From Combretum micranthum (taxonomy: Eukaryota; Streptophyta; Magnoliopsida; Myrtales; Combretaceae): a DNA stretch of 64,000 bases. Shown here piece after piece: positions 1-12,249 of the stretch (positions within the stretch are counted from its first letter, which is position 1; every line of letters starts with the position of its first letter). The position numbers and the translations under genes are program-made. The notes beneath the pieces are model-generated. The model was not told the origin of the DNA, searched no databases, and was given only the letters and a program-made list of their open reading frames with translations. The DNA is taken from contig JAMXBD010004350.1 of NCBI GenBank assembly GCA_024138025.1, positions 1-64,000 of the forward strand. Direction: 5' to 3'.

Positions 1-1790
1 CAAATTTTCTCTATAAAACCTCTCCCTAAAAATTCCTTTCTAACACTCTCTTTCTTCCTACCCCATTATTATCTCCATACAATCAACAACAAATTCTTTC
101 TTTCTCCATCTTTACATAAACCTTAGGTAAAAATATATAATATTTCTTCTTATGTCATGCAACATTATATGACCATAATGTGTGTTTCTTAAAACCAAAG
201 CATTGAGGAAGCAATAATATGTTCATGTTTTATTATTGTTCATGCTTAAATATTTTTTTTTTACTATTGCTATGTTATTTTGTTATTATATTGTCATATT
301 ACTATTGTTGCTCTAATCTAACTCTATATATATATATATATATATTTCTTAGAGCCTAAATACTCACTAACCTAACATCTTAATAGTACTCTTATTATTA
401 CTCTTACTATTATGGTTTTTCTTTTTCTTTTTTTTTTTTCTTTTTGGAACTATTTTATTCTTAGTTTCAAGAAGCCTTGATAAAGCTAAGGCTCCAAATA
501 ATTGATCTTAGTATTATGATTATTTGCTCCTTAATATCTTTTTCTATCTTATTATGTGTTATTCCTATATTTTTCATGGCTACATAATTATATCATGTAC
601 ATTAAAATGTTGTTATATTAATAAAAATAAAAAGGGTTCTTTCTTTAATAAAGAAAAAAAGACTAAACTCACTTTAAAAGGATTTTAGTCACTTAGCAAA
701 TATTTTTCCATCAAGATTTAGAAAATTGTTCTTAATAAATTCTTTTCAAAAATTTATATAAGCTCATCATGAATTTCAAAGTGTCAATAAAGAAGATTTC
801 TTCAAAGACATAACTAAATGGATATACACTTTATTTTCAAAATGGTAACATGAAAATTATGGTTAAAACTTTAACGTTGATAATTTTTTGCTATACAAAT
901 TTTTCATAAAAACTTATTTATAAGATTTTTGTGAATTTCATAATAAACACCAAGAACTAGACAAGTTTTCAAAATTAAGGTAAAATCAACTCACTAGTTT
1001 ATAAACTCACTTAGAGAAATAAAAATTGGCCCAAGAAAGTAAGTTTTAGAATGATAAACTTATTTGCTAAGGAGTAGAAGAATATAAATATAAAGAGAAA
1101 ATGTACTTGTAATATAACTCAAAACCTTAGAGACTATCAACAACTTAAAAGAGCCACTAGAAATAAAAATTTTAGATATCTTAAAGAGACCAAGTTTTTT
1201 AAAAATTAATTTATCTTTGAAAAAGTTAGGAAATTAAATTATAATAAGGAAGCACTCACTTATAATAACTCAAGAATTTTTAGTTTTCCTTTCAACAACT
1301 TAAAGTGAAATATTTCAAAGTTTCAATCTTCAAACTCTTAAAGATAAATTGTTTTTGAAAAAAATCAATGTTAAGATAATACCACTAAAATCATGCATAC
1401 AATATGACTATATATATATATAATATATATATATTGAAATAATTTTTTAACCACACCAAATATCTATGTGTTTGTTTAAGGATTTTTGGATATAGAAAAG
1501 TTTAGAAAATTGTCTTTTGAGGGCTGGGAATTTCGTAATGAATTTGTATCCTCTTGTTTCAAGAAAAAAATGACTTTTTAAGATAAAAATAACCTTATAA
1601 ATAGATAGATCTTTTCGAGTAGGTAGAAAATGACATATAATATGTAAAATTCCGAGTTAAAATGAGCAAGTTATGGCCATTTTAAGTTGGAATTTCCACA
1701 AATCCGAATTTCACTGCAAGTAGAAGATAGAGTTAAAAATTTAGATAAAAATTCTATGAAATACTCATTTTAGGTATTTCTTTTGCCTAG

Positions 1791-1863
1791 GAACCGAGGA
1801 GGACGACACGTGCTATCCCAAAGGCTACTTTGATTAGGGAAGCTACCGTCAAGACATGGCCGA
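1791..1863 (+). other. LTR mini-exon (copy in LTR 1-14994)
   Basis: A pyrimidine-rich tract ending TTGCCTAG (acceptor) precedes a 73-nt block. One frame reads EEDDTCYPKGYFD and stops at TAG 1835-1837. An ATG at 1856-1858 begins ATGGCCGA, followed by GTGAGC-like donor sequence. The same architecture recurs in seven other LTRs here. Function is inferred only. Confidence 0.45.
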
Positions 1864-4656
1864 GTGAGCTGAGTGAGTTTTAGTTCTTCTATTTTTCATA
1901 CTCATGTTTTTGCTTGTAATTTTAGTGGCACTTAAAATAGGAAAAAGATAAAATGGAAAAGTGCATATGATTTATAGTGATTGGCGAATTCATGTTAAGC
2001 ATATCGAGTCTTGAATTGCCTCATGCTCTACTACCATATTGAAGGGGTCTGCAAATTGTGTGATCACCCTCAAAATATTATAACTAAATGCTAGACTCTT
2101 AATAAAACTGATTCATGTACTTCACGAATCGAGTCTCATTACATTCACTATTATACATTGGTGGACAAGTGTACAATACTGGTGGTCAGCATAACCGATA
2201 GTATCTGCATGTGGCGAGTAGTAGCCGGTAAGAACTATAAAATTTTTTGTTGTAATTGGTCGATATACCAAACCCCAAATGAATGTGTAATATATAAATA
2301 AATAAATCATAGAGAAGGGTAGTGTAAACCTCGGTTTTCCTAGTAACCAATTAAACTTTGGGAATCGGAAACCAAAACCCTAAACCGGATTAGCTTAAGC
2401 TTGGAGAGAAACCTAAGAACTATGGATCCGGCTTTCCTCATTCATTCTATTTCAAACTAAAAAACTTGTAAATAATTTAATGTGGAATATTTTTCTAAAG
2501 TATATTAAATCATAAAAGATCTTATTTCAAAAAATCTTCCATTCTAGGTCTTCTCAAGATCCATTACAGAAAAGCGGCCCCGGGACCGAAATTTGAAAAA
2601 TATTCCGAAATACTCTTTAGAACCAAAATTTAATAAGGATTTCAAAAATAATTTTTTAAATTTTCGGTTTATGAAAAACACAGATATAGCCTTTTTCTCG
2701 TATTTTCTTTACTACCGGTAAAGTAATTATCTTGTTTACTATTCACTACTATTCACAAGTACAACCTACTACATTCACAAGCCACACCCTACTCTTACAT
2801 CCTTACAAAACACTCAATTATATTTTCTTTTCCAAGAATTTTTGTCTTTTAAGAAATTATTACATTTAAGACTTATTATTACACAATTAAATAAAACAAA
2901 ATAAATTAAACTCTCCCCTTCTCTCTCCCCTTTGAAACCGGCACACCCTCCCCCTTTCACCCTCCTTTGTATAAATTTTATTCAATTTATTTAGTCCACA
3001 AACCCTAATTTAACTTCCTATATATATATAATATATATTCTTTGTGTCTTTTTTTCCCTTCCTTCATTTCATGTTTTTTCAAAAATTGCACAAACCCTCT
3101 CCTATTTCCCCTCCTTGCCATGAGCCTCCAACACACACACAAAACAAATTTCTTTCTTCATTTCTCCTCTTATTCCAAGCTTTAGGTGATGGATCTTTAC
3201 CTTTCTACCACTAAACCTTGTAATGGCAAGACCATTCATGAGTATTTTCATCTTACGTCCCCATAAGCTATTGCTAGGACAAGAAAATACTACTATATGA
3301 ATATCAAGCCATCACAAGAGTAGATCTTGTATTTGAATGTGTTTTTATATAATGATCTCATGTTCATGCATTTAGTAGTAGAGTAAAGTAAAGATCTTGC
3401 ACAAAAATTTATTTTCATGTTTTCAAACATCATTTCATGCATCCTAAGTAGTAGATCTAGTATTTAAATGCTTATATTATACTTGACATTCATGATCTTA
3501 TGGATATTTTGTGTTTCGGTGCATTAATGATCATAAAGACCTTTGTCTTGTGTATATAAATATTGTAGTTTGTAGAACTTTAAGTAGAAGAGAAAAGAAC
3601 TTAAAAAGGAAAATTATTTGTTTGAAATGGTCAAATGAAAATTCGGATGGTTTCAAGACCATGCCTTAAAAACCCTTTTATCAACTCCAAAACTTGTGTT
3701 TTATATGAAAAATGAAGAGTATAGGTAATAGATATCATTAAGTGATCATTTTTTAAGTTGAGATGAGATTTGCTAAGAAAAATATGTAAAACAAGAAGTA
3801 GAAATAAAGTAGGAAATTTTGAGTTGCTAGTCATTTTAAGAAATTCGTAAGAAAGGAGTAATGGCAAGAAAACACTTACTTTCCAAACTCAAAATAGAAG
3901 TTTTATTAAAGAAATGAAGTCCTAAGGGATAGGTATAATAGAGCCTTAAATTTTAAAGTATTAAACAAGTTTTTCTCAAAGAAATCACTCAAAAACTAAT
4001 TTTAGAAAAATTCATATTTAGGAATAGCTCCTATTTGAAAACATGTTTACAAAGTATAACATAGGATTTTTATGAAGAAATTAAGGCCTTAAGGAATAGA
4101 TATTATAAAGACTCAATTTTAGCAAGGATAACTAGATTTTCCTAAGAAATAATTCCAAAACAAAAGAGAATGATCAAAGTCATGAAACTAGTCTTCTTAA
4201 GAGTAAGTATTCATGGAGTCTTACAACATAAAGGGTTTCTAAAATTTTATTTTAGTAAATATCATCAAGAACATGCATGCATCAAGCTCATAACATGCCA
4301 TTCATGATAGGAAATCATCAATATTGCATGTATAATTGATCTATATAGTAGAAACATTACAAACATTCACAAAACTACTTTTTGGAATTGAATTTCGCTA
4401 CCGATCAGAACTGATCAAAATGTTTAGAGACCTAAACATTTTCAAAACTTGGAAATAATATTAGAATTAGATAGATCTTTCGAATTAGATAGAAGTCGAT
4501 ATATAATTTGCGAAATTCCGAGTTAAAATGACCAAGTTACGACCGTTTTAAGTCGGGACTTCCGCAAATGACAAGAATTACGTAAATGATAGTTTTGTTT
4601 AATAGTTTGGATTAGTTAAGGGATGAAATACTCATTAGGTATTTCTTCCTTTTTAG

Positions 4657-4726
4657 GTGACCCCGAGATTGATGATTCCCTTCCACCGGACTATTACTGC
4701 TAGAGGACTGGTGTTCCAATGGCTGT
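4657..4726 (+). other. LTR mini-exon (copy in LTR 2323-5765)
   Basis: Acceptor CCTTTTTAG, then DPEIDDSLPPDYYC ending at TAG 4701-4703, then ATG 4719-4721 (ATGGCTGT) directly before GTGAGT. Length is 70 nt. Confidence 0.5.
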
Positions 4727-5227
4727 GTGAGTATTTTTTTCCCGATTCCATTTATTTCATGTGATTGTAATGATAGTTGCATTAGATTTTAGGCAAAGAT
4801 AAATGGATATATATGGTGGGGATAAATGGGAATTATGTATGTTTGCTGTTGATATGAGAAATTGAAAATAAGAATATCAAAGCCGGGTAATTAACTAATG
4901 GTTATATAGATGAATTAGGATTGAATGTCTGCGATTATTGATTAATCACCTAAGAAATTGGCATAATTAACTATTTGGAATTTATAAGAAATACTGACTC
5001 ATTCATATCACTAATGCAGACCGAACATTAGCATTGGTTGGTTTCCTGTGATCCAAAAACGGAGTAAAAGTTGGTTAATCGTGATCCATAAACGAAATAA
5101 TGAGTTGGTTAATCGTGATCCACAAACGAAATTATAAGTTGGTTGACCATGATCCAAAACGGCATATTTTAGTAGTATCGCAGTATTTGTTAATCTGCTA
5201 ACCCGGGATGAAGGCGAAATTCCATTC

Positions 5228-5254
5228 ACATATGATTTCTTGTTAGTCATATGT
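5228..5254 (+). other. Conserved LTR hairpin 1
   Basis: ACATATGA pairs with TCATATGT across an 11-nt loop. Equivalent stems occur at 7638-7664, 14362-14388, 57573-57598 and 62517-62546, and on the minus strand near 20766-20793. Confidence 0.45.
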
Positions 5255-5335
5255 CTGTTGATTTCCATATGTTTGATGCATATCACTTGCTTGTATGATG
5301 TGTTATGAATGTAACCTTGGAAGTTCTCACTCACT

Positions 5336-5350
5336 AAGCTAGTGTAGCTT
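5336..5350 (+). other. Conserved LTR hairpin 2
   Basis: AAGCTA-GTG-TAGCTT is a perfect 6-bp stem after a conserved CTCACT. Equivalent sites are 7762-7776, 24093-24106, 57695-57709 and 62601-62617. In the last the stem reads GAGC...GCTC instead of AAGC...GCTT, a change that keeps the pairing. Confidence 0.45.
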
Positions 5351-8300
5351 ACGTCCCTACAGTTTTTATTTGTTGCAACACTCGTTTATCTGGTTTAGAC
5401 AGAGGCACCCTACGGCTCATGTACGGGAGCTAGGCGTTTCCTTTAGAAGTTATATTCATTTCTGTTTAGATCTCCGTAGGAAACCAAAAGACTCTGGATG
5501 ACCGTAATAGACCTCTTAACAATATTCTTTTGCGAGGGAATGCCTCTTAGTCTTTGTAATTATTTATATATGTGTTTTGATTTATATTCTAATGCTATTG
5601 AATGTCAATTTAAGCTCTTTATCTCCATCGGTTCAAGTATTCTATTGTCGTAAAGGGACACCTTACATCTATATAAGACTCCCGAAAGGACTAAGGTAGT
5701 AATTTATGGGTCTTATATGGCATGTGGCGGACTGTTACATTTAGGGTACCCTATGGGGCGTGACAGGTAGTATTGTAATATATGATTATTTAAGAGGTTA
5801 ATTTTTTCATGTGACAGTTGAAATTGAACCCGAAGAAGTTGTTCACCGAACAAGAAGGGAAGGACTTAAGTCGGCTATAAGCCACCAGCTTTGAAGTGTA
5901 AGGCCGCTAGCCTTGATGGGAGCATCGTTAGCTTTATACCAGCTTTGAAGTTCGAAAGATTTTCAAGCAAAATTGTAAAGATAGCAGCGTATCAGGCCAG
6001 CGTAGGTATTCAAAGCCACTTGTGTAGCATGGAAAGTCGCCGATCTTCTGCTGGCTTTCAATGTAAAATCTTTCTTCTTCAAATCTAAGCCGCCAGCTTA
6101 TGTCTAAAGCCTATATTCCTACGGAAAGTAACATCCTTTTTTTTGGTGCTGGGGCTTCTCAATCTTTATATAAGTTCCCTAAGTCTTTAGTTCTTCCCCA
6201 CATCTCTTCCTAAGGCAATTCTAGGCAAGATTTTCCTTTCAAATCTCTTTTGGGTTAAATTTTAGCAGATCTTGTTTTCTAAATGTTGTTTTCAGTTGGT
6301 TTTGTGAGGAATCAAGTGCTTCGAGACAAACCCTAGGTGTTGTGGAGTTGTGATTTCTTGGTGATTGAGAAGAAATGAAAATCTCATCCTAGGTAAGTTA
6401 TGAATCTATTTCGTCTTTGAGGAATCATAGAAATAGTCTTTTCTAAGTTATGGTGTATGTTATGTTATAAAGGGATTTCTAGGGTTTTGGTGAACTTTGG
6501 AGAAATTTTTGTCTATTGGAGTTTCTGGTTAACATACCTATTTGCGAAGGTTAGTGTACAAACTTAGATATTGGTTCTTGTTAGATTAAGGTTTGGTTTA
6601 TCTTGAGCTTTGATTATAAATATAGTTATGTGAGATGTTTTGTTTATTTGATCAGGGTTCTATTGATATTACGGTTTTCTGAAAAAGCTTATTCAGGTAT
6701 GACCTTACCATGCTTGTTCTTTGTGCTTGTAGGATTAGAATAATAAATTGACCTAATTCTATCCGGTATATAATCGAATGTGTGATGTTTGTGTTTGGCT
6801 TTGGTTAGTAAAGACCATGCAGAGTGTGATACTAACGAGGTGCCCTAATGATCCTTATATGTCGTTGTCCCTAGTAGAGTTGCACTTAGAGATGATTCGA
6901 ATAGTTTAGGAGTAGTGCAAATACAGCACTCGGGTGTGTGGGAGATTCCTAGTACCATATATGTATAATTACCTATTTTTCTATATGGATTGTTTTAAGG
7001 AGTCTTGAGATATTCCAGGTTTGGGGATAGGCGCAAATGGCCCTAGATTGTGTTGTTTGCTTGGCTAATTTGAAGATAATAATTTGTGTTTATTGCATTA
7101 GTTTCTAAGCTGTATGTGCTATTGCTTATTGCTTGTTCATGTGCATATGTTTTCGGTTTGGCATACTGGGCGTTTTCCCTCACCCCTTTATCTTTTTCAA
7201 TAACAGGTGAAGATCAGATAGTTTATGATTTAATTGGATTCAATGTATGTGTGGACTATTGGAAAGATATTAGCAGACCTGATTATCCTACAGATCTCTA
7301 GAGTTTTCTTGGATGATTGAGAACAGATGGAACTATGAAAAGTTGTTTTCGAAACTTTTGTTTGATTTATGAAATTTTGGAAAGACTCTTTATTTGAGTT
7401 TAGTTCTAGTAAGTTGGCTTTGGTTTATGCCAACTAGATAGTTAAGAGGATTATTTTAGTTTTATGACGTTTATTTTTAAAGTATACTTATTTTGAGAAA
7501 TTTAACGATATATGTTTTTAATTAGTGGTGGTTTAGAGTTTTTAATAGCCTTAGCATGTTCTTTCTAAGTAAGAACACATGCTGGGTTAAAATGCCTTTA
7601 GGTTAGGGCATTACAGAAGGGCATAAATTCATTCAACATATGATTTCCAGAAAATCATATGTCTTGTATGCTCATGTTTTTGTTGCATTTCACTTGCTTG
7701 AATAATTAAACTTGCTTGATATCTTTTGTTTCGAGTATGGTAAAACGGGAATGTTCTCACTAAGCTAGTAACGCTTGCACCCCTATAAATTTTTATATGC
7801 ACAAGATCATTTGCTCTGTACCTATGATCTCAGTTTATCCGTGTAAGTTATCTTTTGGGGGCTTTTGTGAAATCCAATCATGGACCTAGATTGAAGTTCC
7901 TTTAAAATCTTTTGGTGATATTATATAAGCTTATTGTAAAGACTTAGATTTTATGATTTGATCCTTGGAGATTTTAGCGGGGGAATGCCCCTAAGGCTTT
8001 TGTAATAAATTTATGAATTATATTATGTGGGTTAATATTTATCTAAATTCTTGCATGCTTTATATTACTCGCTCAAACTACACTTCCTACTAGTGTCTCT
8101 TATTACCGTGTTGTACGCTTTACATATGATATCGAGACTTTCGTGTGACTAAGGTAGTCTTTCTTAAGTCTTAATATCGTATGTGTAAACCCCTAGATTT
8201 TTATGCCAAGTCTTAAGCTCAAACTTTAGAATCAGAAGTCAACCAGAAATCCTAAATTTAACAAAACCTATGTCAAACCCTAGAATTTAGATCTGGTAAT

Positions 8301-9494
8301 CTCATACTCTTAAACCCTACACAAAGAAATTAGGATAATTGTGGATAATAGCTCATAATAATATAAGAAAGCTTAAAAATATCATATTCGTAAATTTTTA
8401 GTATGCTTCGGATCCAAGCGGGATCAGTTTTCGAAAATTGTGTCCTGATACAATGAATGGTAAAAATATTCCGATGATACTGTTAGATTTGCAATAATAA
8501 AAGGATTTCAAAAATATTAGTTTTATAATTTTTCGATAGCTAAAAATATCTTATATCGTATTCATACGCGTATTTTCTTTACTACAAGTAAATTATTAGT
8601 CTTGTTTACTATTCATTGTCCTATTCTACTATTCATTATTCATTGCTATTTATCTATCTCTACTTTTTTTTTATTACCTATTCTTATTACTTATACATCT
8701 ATTTTCTTACTTTTTACCTTCCCTATAGATCTTTAATAACATCATATCGTACACATTACTTACTTTTCTTTACAAAATACAAATTTAATTATTTTTTCTC
8801 CCCCTTCCCCTTGAAAACCGATGCCCTCCCCCCACACCACACAAACCACCTCCCCCCGGCGGCCCTTCTTTGTCTCTATTTCTCTAATTTTCTTTTTCAT
8901 TTTATTTTATTACACTCAATTTCTCTCCATGTTCAACTATAAATGCCCCATCTCCCTCCACTTCTTTCACATATCTACTTTAACATAATAAAACTCTATC
9001 AAAATCTCTCCACAAATTTCTCTTTACCAAAAATTCTCTCCAAACAATTATTTCCAAATATCTTTCCTCCACACAAAAACCATCTTCCACACATTACTAC
9101 CCATATATTCTTACAACCATCACCTTCTTTCTTCAACACATACACATCTTTAAGTAAAGATTTTCTACAATTATTTTCTCATGTCATGTAACTTAGTATG
9201 ACCATGGTGTTGTTTCTTAAAGCTCACATGAGTTATGGAAGCAACAACATGTTCATGTTGTTTTCTTGCACATGCCAATAATTCCTATTACATTATTTGT
9301 TATTATGATATTATGTTATTATTTTTATTATACTCCTAATGTAACTTTGTATATATGTTATAAAGTATATGCATATCTATATATTTCTTATAGCCTAAAT
9401 GCTCACTAACCCTCACGAACATGCTCTTATTGTTTTTATATTATTATTACTCTTATTATGCTTTTTTTTTCTTTTCTTTTTCTTTTGGGACTAG

Positions 9495-10093
9495 TGATGG
9501 GGATCAAATTCCTAGTTAAAATTATTAAATATTTCATATGGCATGAAGAAAAGTTCTTATATTATAGGAGCTTTATTTATGGATTATTAATTAGATATAG
9601 AAAGTTCTTATTTTCATAGTTATTAGTCTTTATTATCTTTTTAGTCTTTATTGTCATTAATTAGGTCTTTTGGGGAACTATTATAAATACCCCCTTTTGT
9701 ATCGAGACTCATCAGCTTTTGCTCATTTGATATTATATTATTGAGAGATTTTCTCCTGTTTATTCTTATCAATCTATTGCTTAGATTGTGGCAAGTTTAT
9801 GATCTTATCAATCTTTTAGATTGTGGCGATCAAACCGATCTTATCAATCTCTTATAGATTATGGCGATCAAACAACTTTTTCTTGTTGTGGGTAATATCA
9901 ACGAGAGTGAGTCTATTTCAAGTTGATTTGGTGCATCATATCTTTATCAACATTGATCATATCCATTTTATTTCCTTGCAATCAAAATACGAAAATGTAT
10001 AAAAAAACTATTTTTATATTGTTTGAGCATTTCAAATTGAAATCTGCTGCGTGCCTATTTAAGATCATTGTCCCTAGGGTTTTAGGCATATCA
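9495..10093 (+). repeat. 5' LTR of the gag-only element
   Basis: Begins TGATGGGGATCAAATTCC and ends GGCATATCA. A TATA-type promoter (ACTATTATAAATACCCCC near 9678-9695) precedes a leader with repeated CTTATCAATCT words. The 3' LTR shares this order but lacks one leader repeat. Confidence 0.9.
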
Positions 10094-10098
10094 TCTTT

Positions 10099-10110
10099 TG
10101 GTATCAGAGT
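10099..10110 (+). other. Primer-binding site, initiator tRNA-Met type
   Basis: TGGTATCAGAGT lies 5 nt after the 5' LTR end. It differs by one base from the usual plant tRNA-iMet primer complement TGGTATCAGAGC. Confidence 0.85.
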
Positions 10111-10236
10111 TTAGGATTCGTCTAGGGTTTTTCGTTCTTCTTTGAGTCTAGGCTTTTTAGATTAGGGTTTTTAGTCTTGTTGTTTTCTTAAAAAAAAAAA
10201 AAAAAAGAAGAAGCTATTTGTGGTTGTGGATTAATA

Positions 10237-11080
10237 ATGGCTCATAGATACTGTTATGAAACCCATTTGATAGACATGGCGTTGAATGAAATTGAAAAGA
10301 ATTTGTCTAAATTTGATGGTTATGGTTCTTCTGGCTATTACCTGGATTGGGAATTTAATGTAGACCAATGTATTGGAACATTTCCGCCTTCTAGTTGTAA
10401 ATTAAGGGCTATAATTGTTAAGAAATTGACTGGTAGTGCTAGGTTATGGTGACAAATCCATATGTTACAACGAACGATGGAGGGATATAGTGAAGGTATG
10501 TCATGGAGCTATATTAAAAGATTCCTAAGAGAAAAATTTATTTAGCTGACTATCAAGATCAACAATTTGAGAAATTATTGATGCTAAAGCAGGGATGTAT
10601 GATGTTAGAGAGTATGCTCAAGAGTTCAAAACGCTCGTTAGACGAAGCGAATTGAAAGAGTCTCCTATGTACACCACCGCTAGATTTAGTCATGGCTTAA
10701 ACTATAACATCTCTAAGAGTATTAGTCGTCTCAGTTCTCAGACTTTGTAGGAAGCTATCCAGGCAACATTAAGGGAAGAAATTTCTTTTTCTGTTTCTAA
10801 AGTGGTAGAGAAGACTATGCAACTATAGGATTCAGTAATGACTACCTCACTAGAGAATTACGACAAGTAGGTTTCCTTGGTTGAGAAAGACAATGTTGGA
10901 ATTCTTGAAGAGAATCCAAAAGATGACCATGTGAATCAGGTGGAAGACACTGGTGATATGAGCAATGACAATGGGGAAGAATTACCTTCTTTGGTGATGG
11001 GAAGACATAGAGTTGACATGTCCATGAGCCTACAGGTATTTGATTTGATACCGCCTATATTTGCATCTAGAGCTATTGAG
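10237..11080 (+). pseudogene. gag: Degenerate Ty3/gypsy gag
   Basis: An ATG at 10237 opens 71 codons resembling the N-terminal part of plant gypsy Gag: a short acidic start, then a segment ending LTGSARLW, the usual position of the capsid core's A.LWW motif. A TGA at 10450 and a TAG near 10543 interrupt it. After a frameshift, gag-like sequence continues (YDVREYAQEFKTLVRR, then an R-rich to E-rich helix region) with in-frame TAGs near 10748 and 10827. It joins an open stretch from 10877 that is acidic (VEDTGDMSNDNGEELP). No zinc knuckle was found. It would have been the particle protein; it is not translatable now. Confidence 0.75.
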
Positions 11081-11678
11081 TCTTTCAGGTATTTTTATGT
11101 ACATCTCCATAAGTTTTATCCCTTCTATTCTGATGTGTTGATCAAGTTGCCACAAGTTGGAGGTTCCTATAATTTTATTTCCCCTGTGAGATCATATGAA
11201 TTGCTTGTAGGAATTCATTAGAGCCTCTATGATGGCTACATATACTAGAGAAGTGTGAGATTTTATATGGTAGCATTATCGTGCAGGTGGAGGCATATAA
11301 ATGGTTTAATTTTAAGATGAGAACCGCTAGGAAACTTGATGATTCTCTTCAGTGGGGGTTGATTCCTTATCAAGATTCACCAAAGTATTCATGTGGGATC
11401 GAAACACTATTTTGTTTTGTGCAACGTCAACTTGACATTTGCTGCTTCATTGCTTCCTTAGAGTGGGTTGGAGATAATTGTGGTCTTAGCACGCTAAGAC
11501 CTTCTAGAGTCAATGCTGAGACACTCTGGGAGTTACTGTTCCAGAAGAGATTTGTAGAGCGGGATGCAATTCATGAGCCTAACTTCGTTGGGTGTGATTA
11601 TTGAACATTATTTGGATTTTGCAAGCTAATTTTCGATCCTAGAGGATATTCATTTGAGATTCGAGGACGAATCTTCTT
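11081..11678 (+). other. Non-pol cargo between gag and the 3' LTR
   Basis: This stretch lies where pol would be in an autonomous element. It has open frames at 10877-11221 and 11281-11604, but neither shows a protease DTG, RT, RNase H or integrase motif. The second frame (107 residues, rich in W, C and L) has no family I recognise. It could be spacer, very diverged pol remnant or captured host sequence. Just before the purine tract is TTCGAGGACGAATC, a word common near the 3' end of plant gypsy internal regions. Confidence 0.5.
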
Positions 11679-11690
11679 TGGCCCAGGGGA
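11679..11690 (+). other. Polypurine tract of the gag-only element
   Basis: GGCCCAGGGGA directly abuts the 3' LTR start (TGAGGAGG at 11691), as expected for the plus-strand primer. Confidence 0.6.
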
Positions 11691-12249
11691 TGAGGAGGAT
11701 CAAATTCCTTAGTCAAAATTATTAAATATTTCAGATGGCGTGAAGAAGAGTTCTTATATTATAGGAGCTTTATTTATGGATTAATTAGATATAGAAAGTT
11801 CTTATTTTCATAGTTATTAGTCTTTATTATCTTTTTAGTCTTTATTGTCATTAATTAGGTCTTTTGGGGAACTATTATAAATACCCCCTTTTGTATGGAG
11901 ACTCATCAGCTTTTGGTCATTTGATATTATATTATTGAGAGATTTTCTCTTGTTTACTTTTATCAATCTGTTAGATTGTGGTGATCAAACCGACCTTATC
12001 AATCTCTTATAGATTATGGCGATCAAACCACCTTTCTCTCGTTGTGCGTAATATCAACAAGAGTGAGTGTATTTCGAGTTGATTTGGTGCGTCATATCCT
12101 TATCAATGTCGATCATATCTATTTTATTTCCTTGCAATCAAAATGCGAAAACGCATAAAAACACCATTTTTATTTTGTTTGAGCATATCAAGTTGAAATC
12201 TGCTGCGTGCCTACTCGAGATCACTGTACCTAGGGTTTTAGGCACATCA
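11691..12249 (+). repeat. 3' LTR of the gag-only element
   Basis: It matches the 5' LTR along its length (GATCAAATTCCTTAG..., ATAAATACCCCC, CTATAGATTATGGCGATC, ending GGCACATCA) with small indels. Confidence 0.9.

Larger units (their letters stand above)
2323..5765 (+). mobile_element. Solo LTR, 3443 bp, with perfect 5-bp TSD
   Basis: It begins TGTAAACCTCGG and ends GGGGCGTGACA, flanked by identical GGTAG at 2318-2322 and 5766-5770. It has no coding region. In order it contains a conserved U3 block with TACTACCGGTAA (about 2580-2760), a C-rich box, TATA-like runs near 2967 and 3019, a possible 5' splice site (TTTAGGTGATGG near 3181), a conserved block (AAATTCCGAGTTAAAATGA, near 4525), the mini-exon at 4657-4726, two hairpins (5228-5254, 5336-5350) and the CGTGACA end. 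It is closest to the 3' LTR of the chromovirus at 54668-58134, so it probably derives from that lineage by recombination between two LTRs. Confidence 0.92.
2286..7617 (+). mobile_element. Solo LTR of a different family (about 1.88 kb), split by a later insertion
   Basis: It begins TGTAATATAT and ends GGGCATTACA. Flanks are GAATG (2281-2285) and GAAGG (7618-7622), a 4/5 TSD. Joining the flanks restores the order seen in the related uninterrupted LTR near 14330-14390 (ACCCCGAATGGAGGGATAAA). The LTR was hit at 2323 by a 3.44-kb LTR, so its own pieces are 2286-2322 and 5771-7617. A TATA box lies near 6168 (TATATAAG). A leader follows with ATG and a donor (TCCTAGGTAAG, near 6390) and an acceptor-like TTTGATCAG near 6655. 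The left third has several GCCGCCAGC/ACCAGC-like words (5880-6110). No gag or pol is present, so it is a solo LTR. Confidence 0.8.
9495..12249 (+). mobile_element. Small non-autonomous LTR retrotransposon with gag only (TR-GAG-like), 2755 bp
   Basis: This is a two-LTR element with a perfect TSD ACTAG (9490-9494 and 12250-12254). The 5' LTR is 9495-10093 (TGATGG...CATATCA) and the 3' LTR 11691-12249 (TGAGGA...CACATCA). The primer-binding site is at 10099-10110 and a purine tract lies directly before the 3' LTR. Only a broken gag is coded; protease, RT, RNase H and integrase are absent, so mobility would need an autonomous partner. The compact size and gag-only content fit the TR-GAG class described in plants. 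The LTRs differ by several indels (599 versus 559 bp), so the insertion is not recent. Confidence 0.9.

Noticed and set aside
8616..9191. Two adjacent open frames, 108 and 82 codons
   Set aside because: They lie in the C/T-rich promoter and leader of an LTR; composition is Phe/Ser/Leu-biased low complexity and the same region is not open in sister LTRs.
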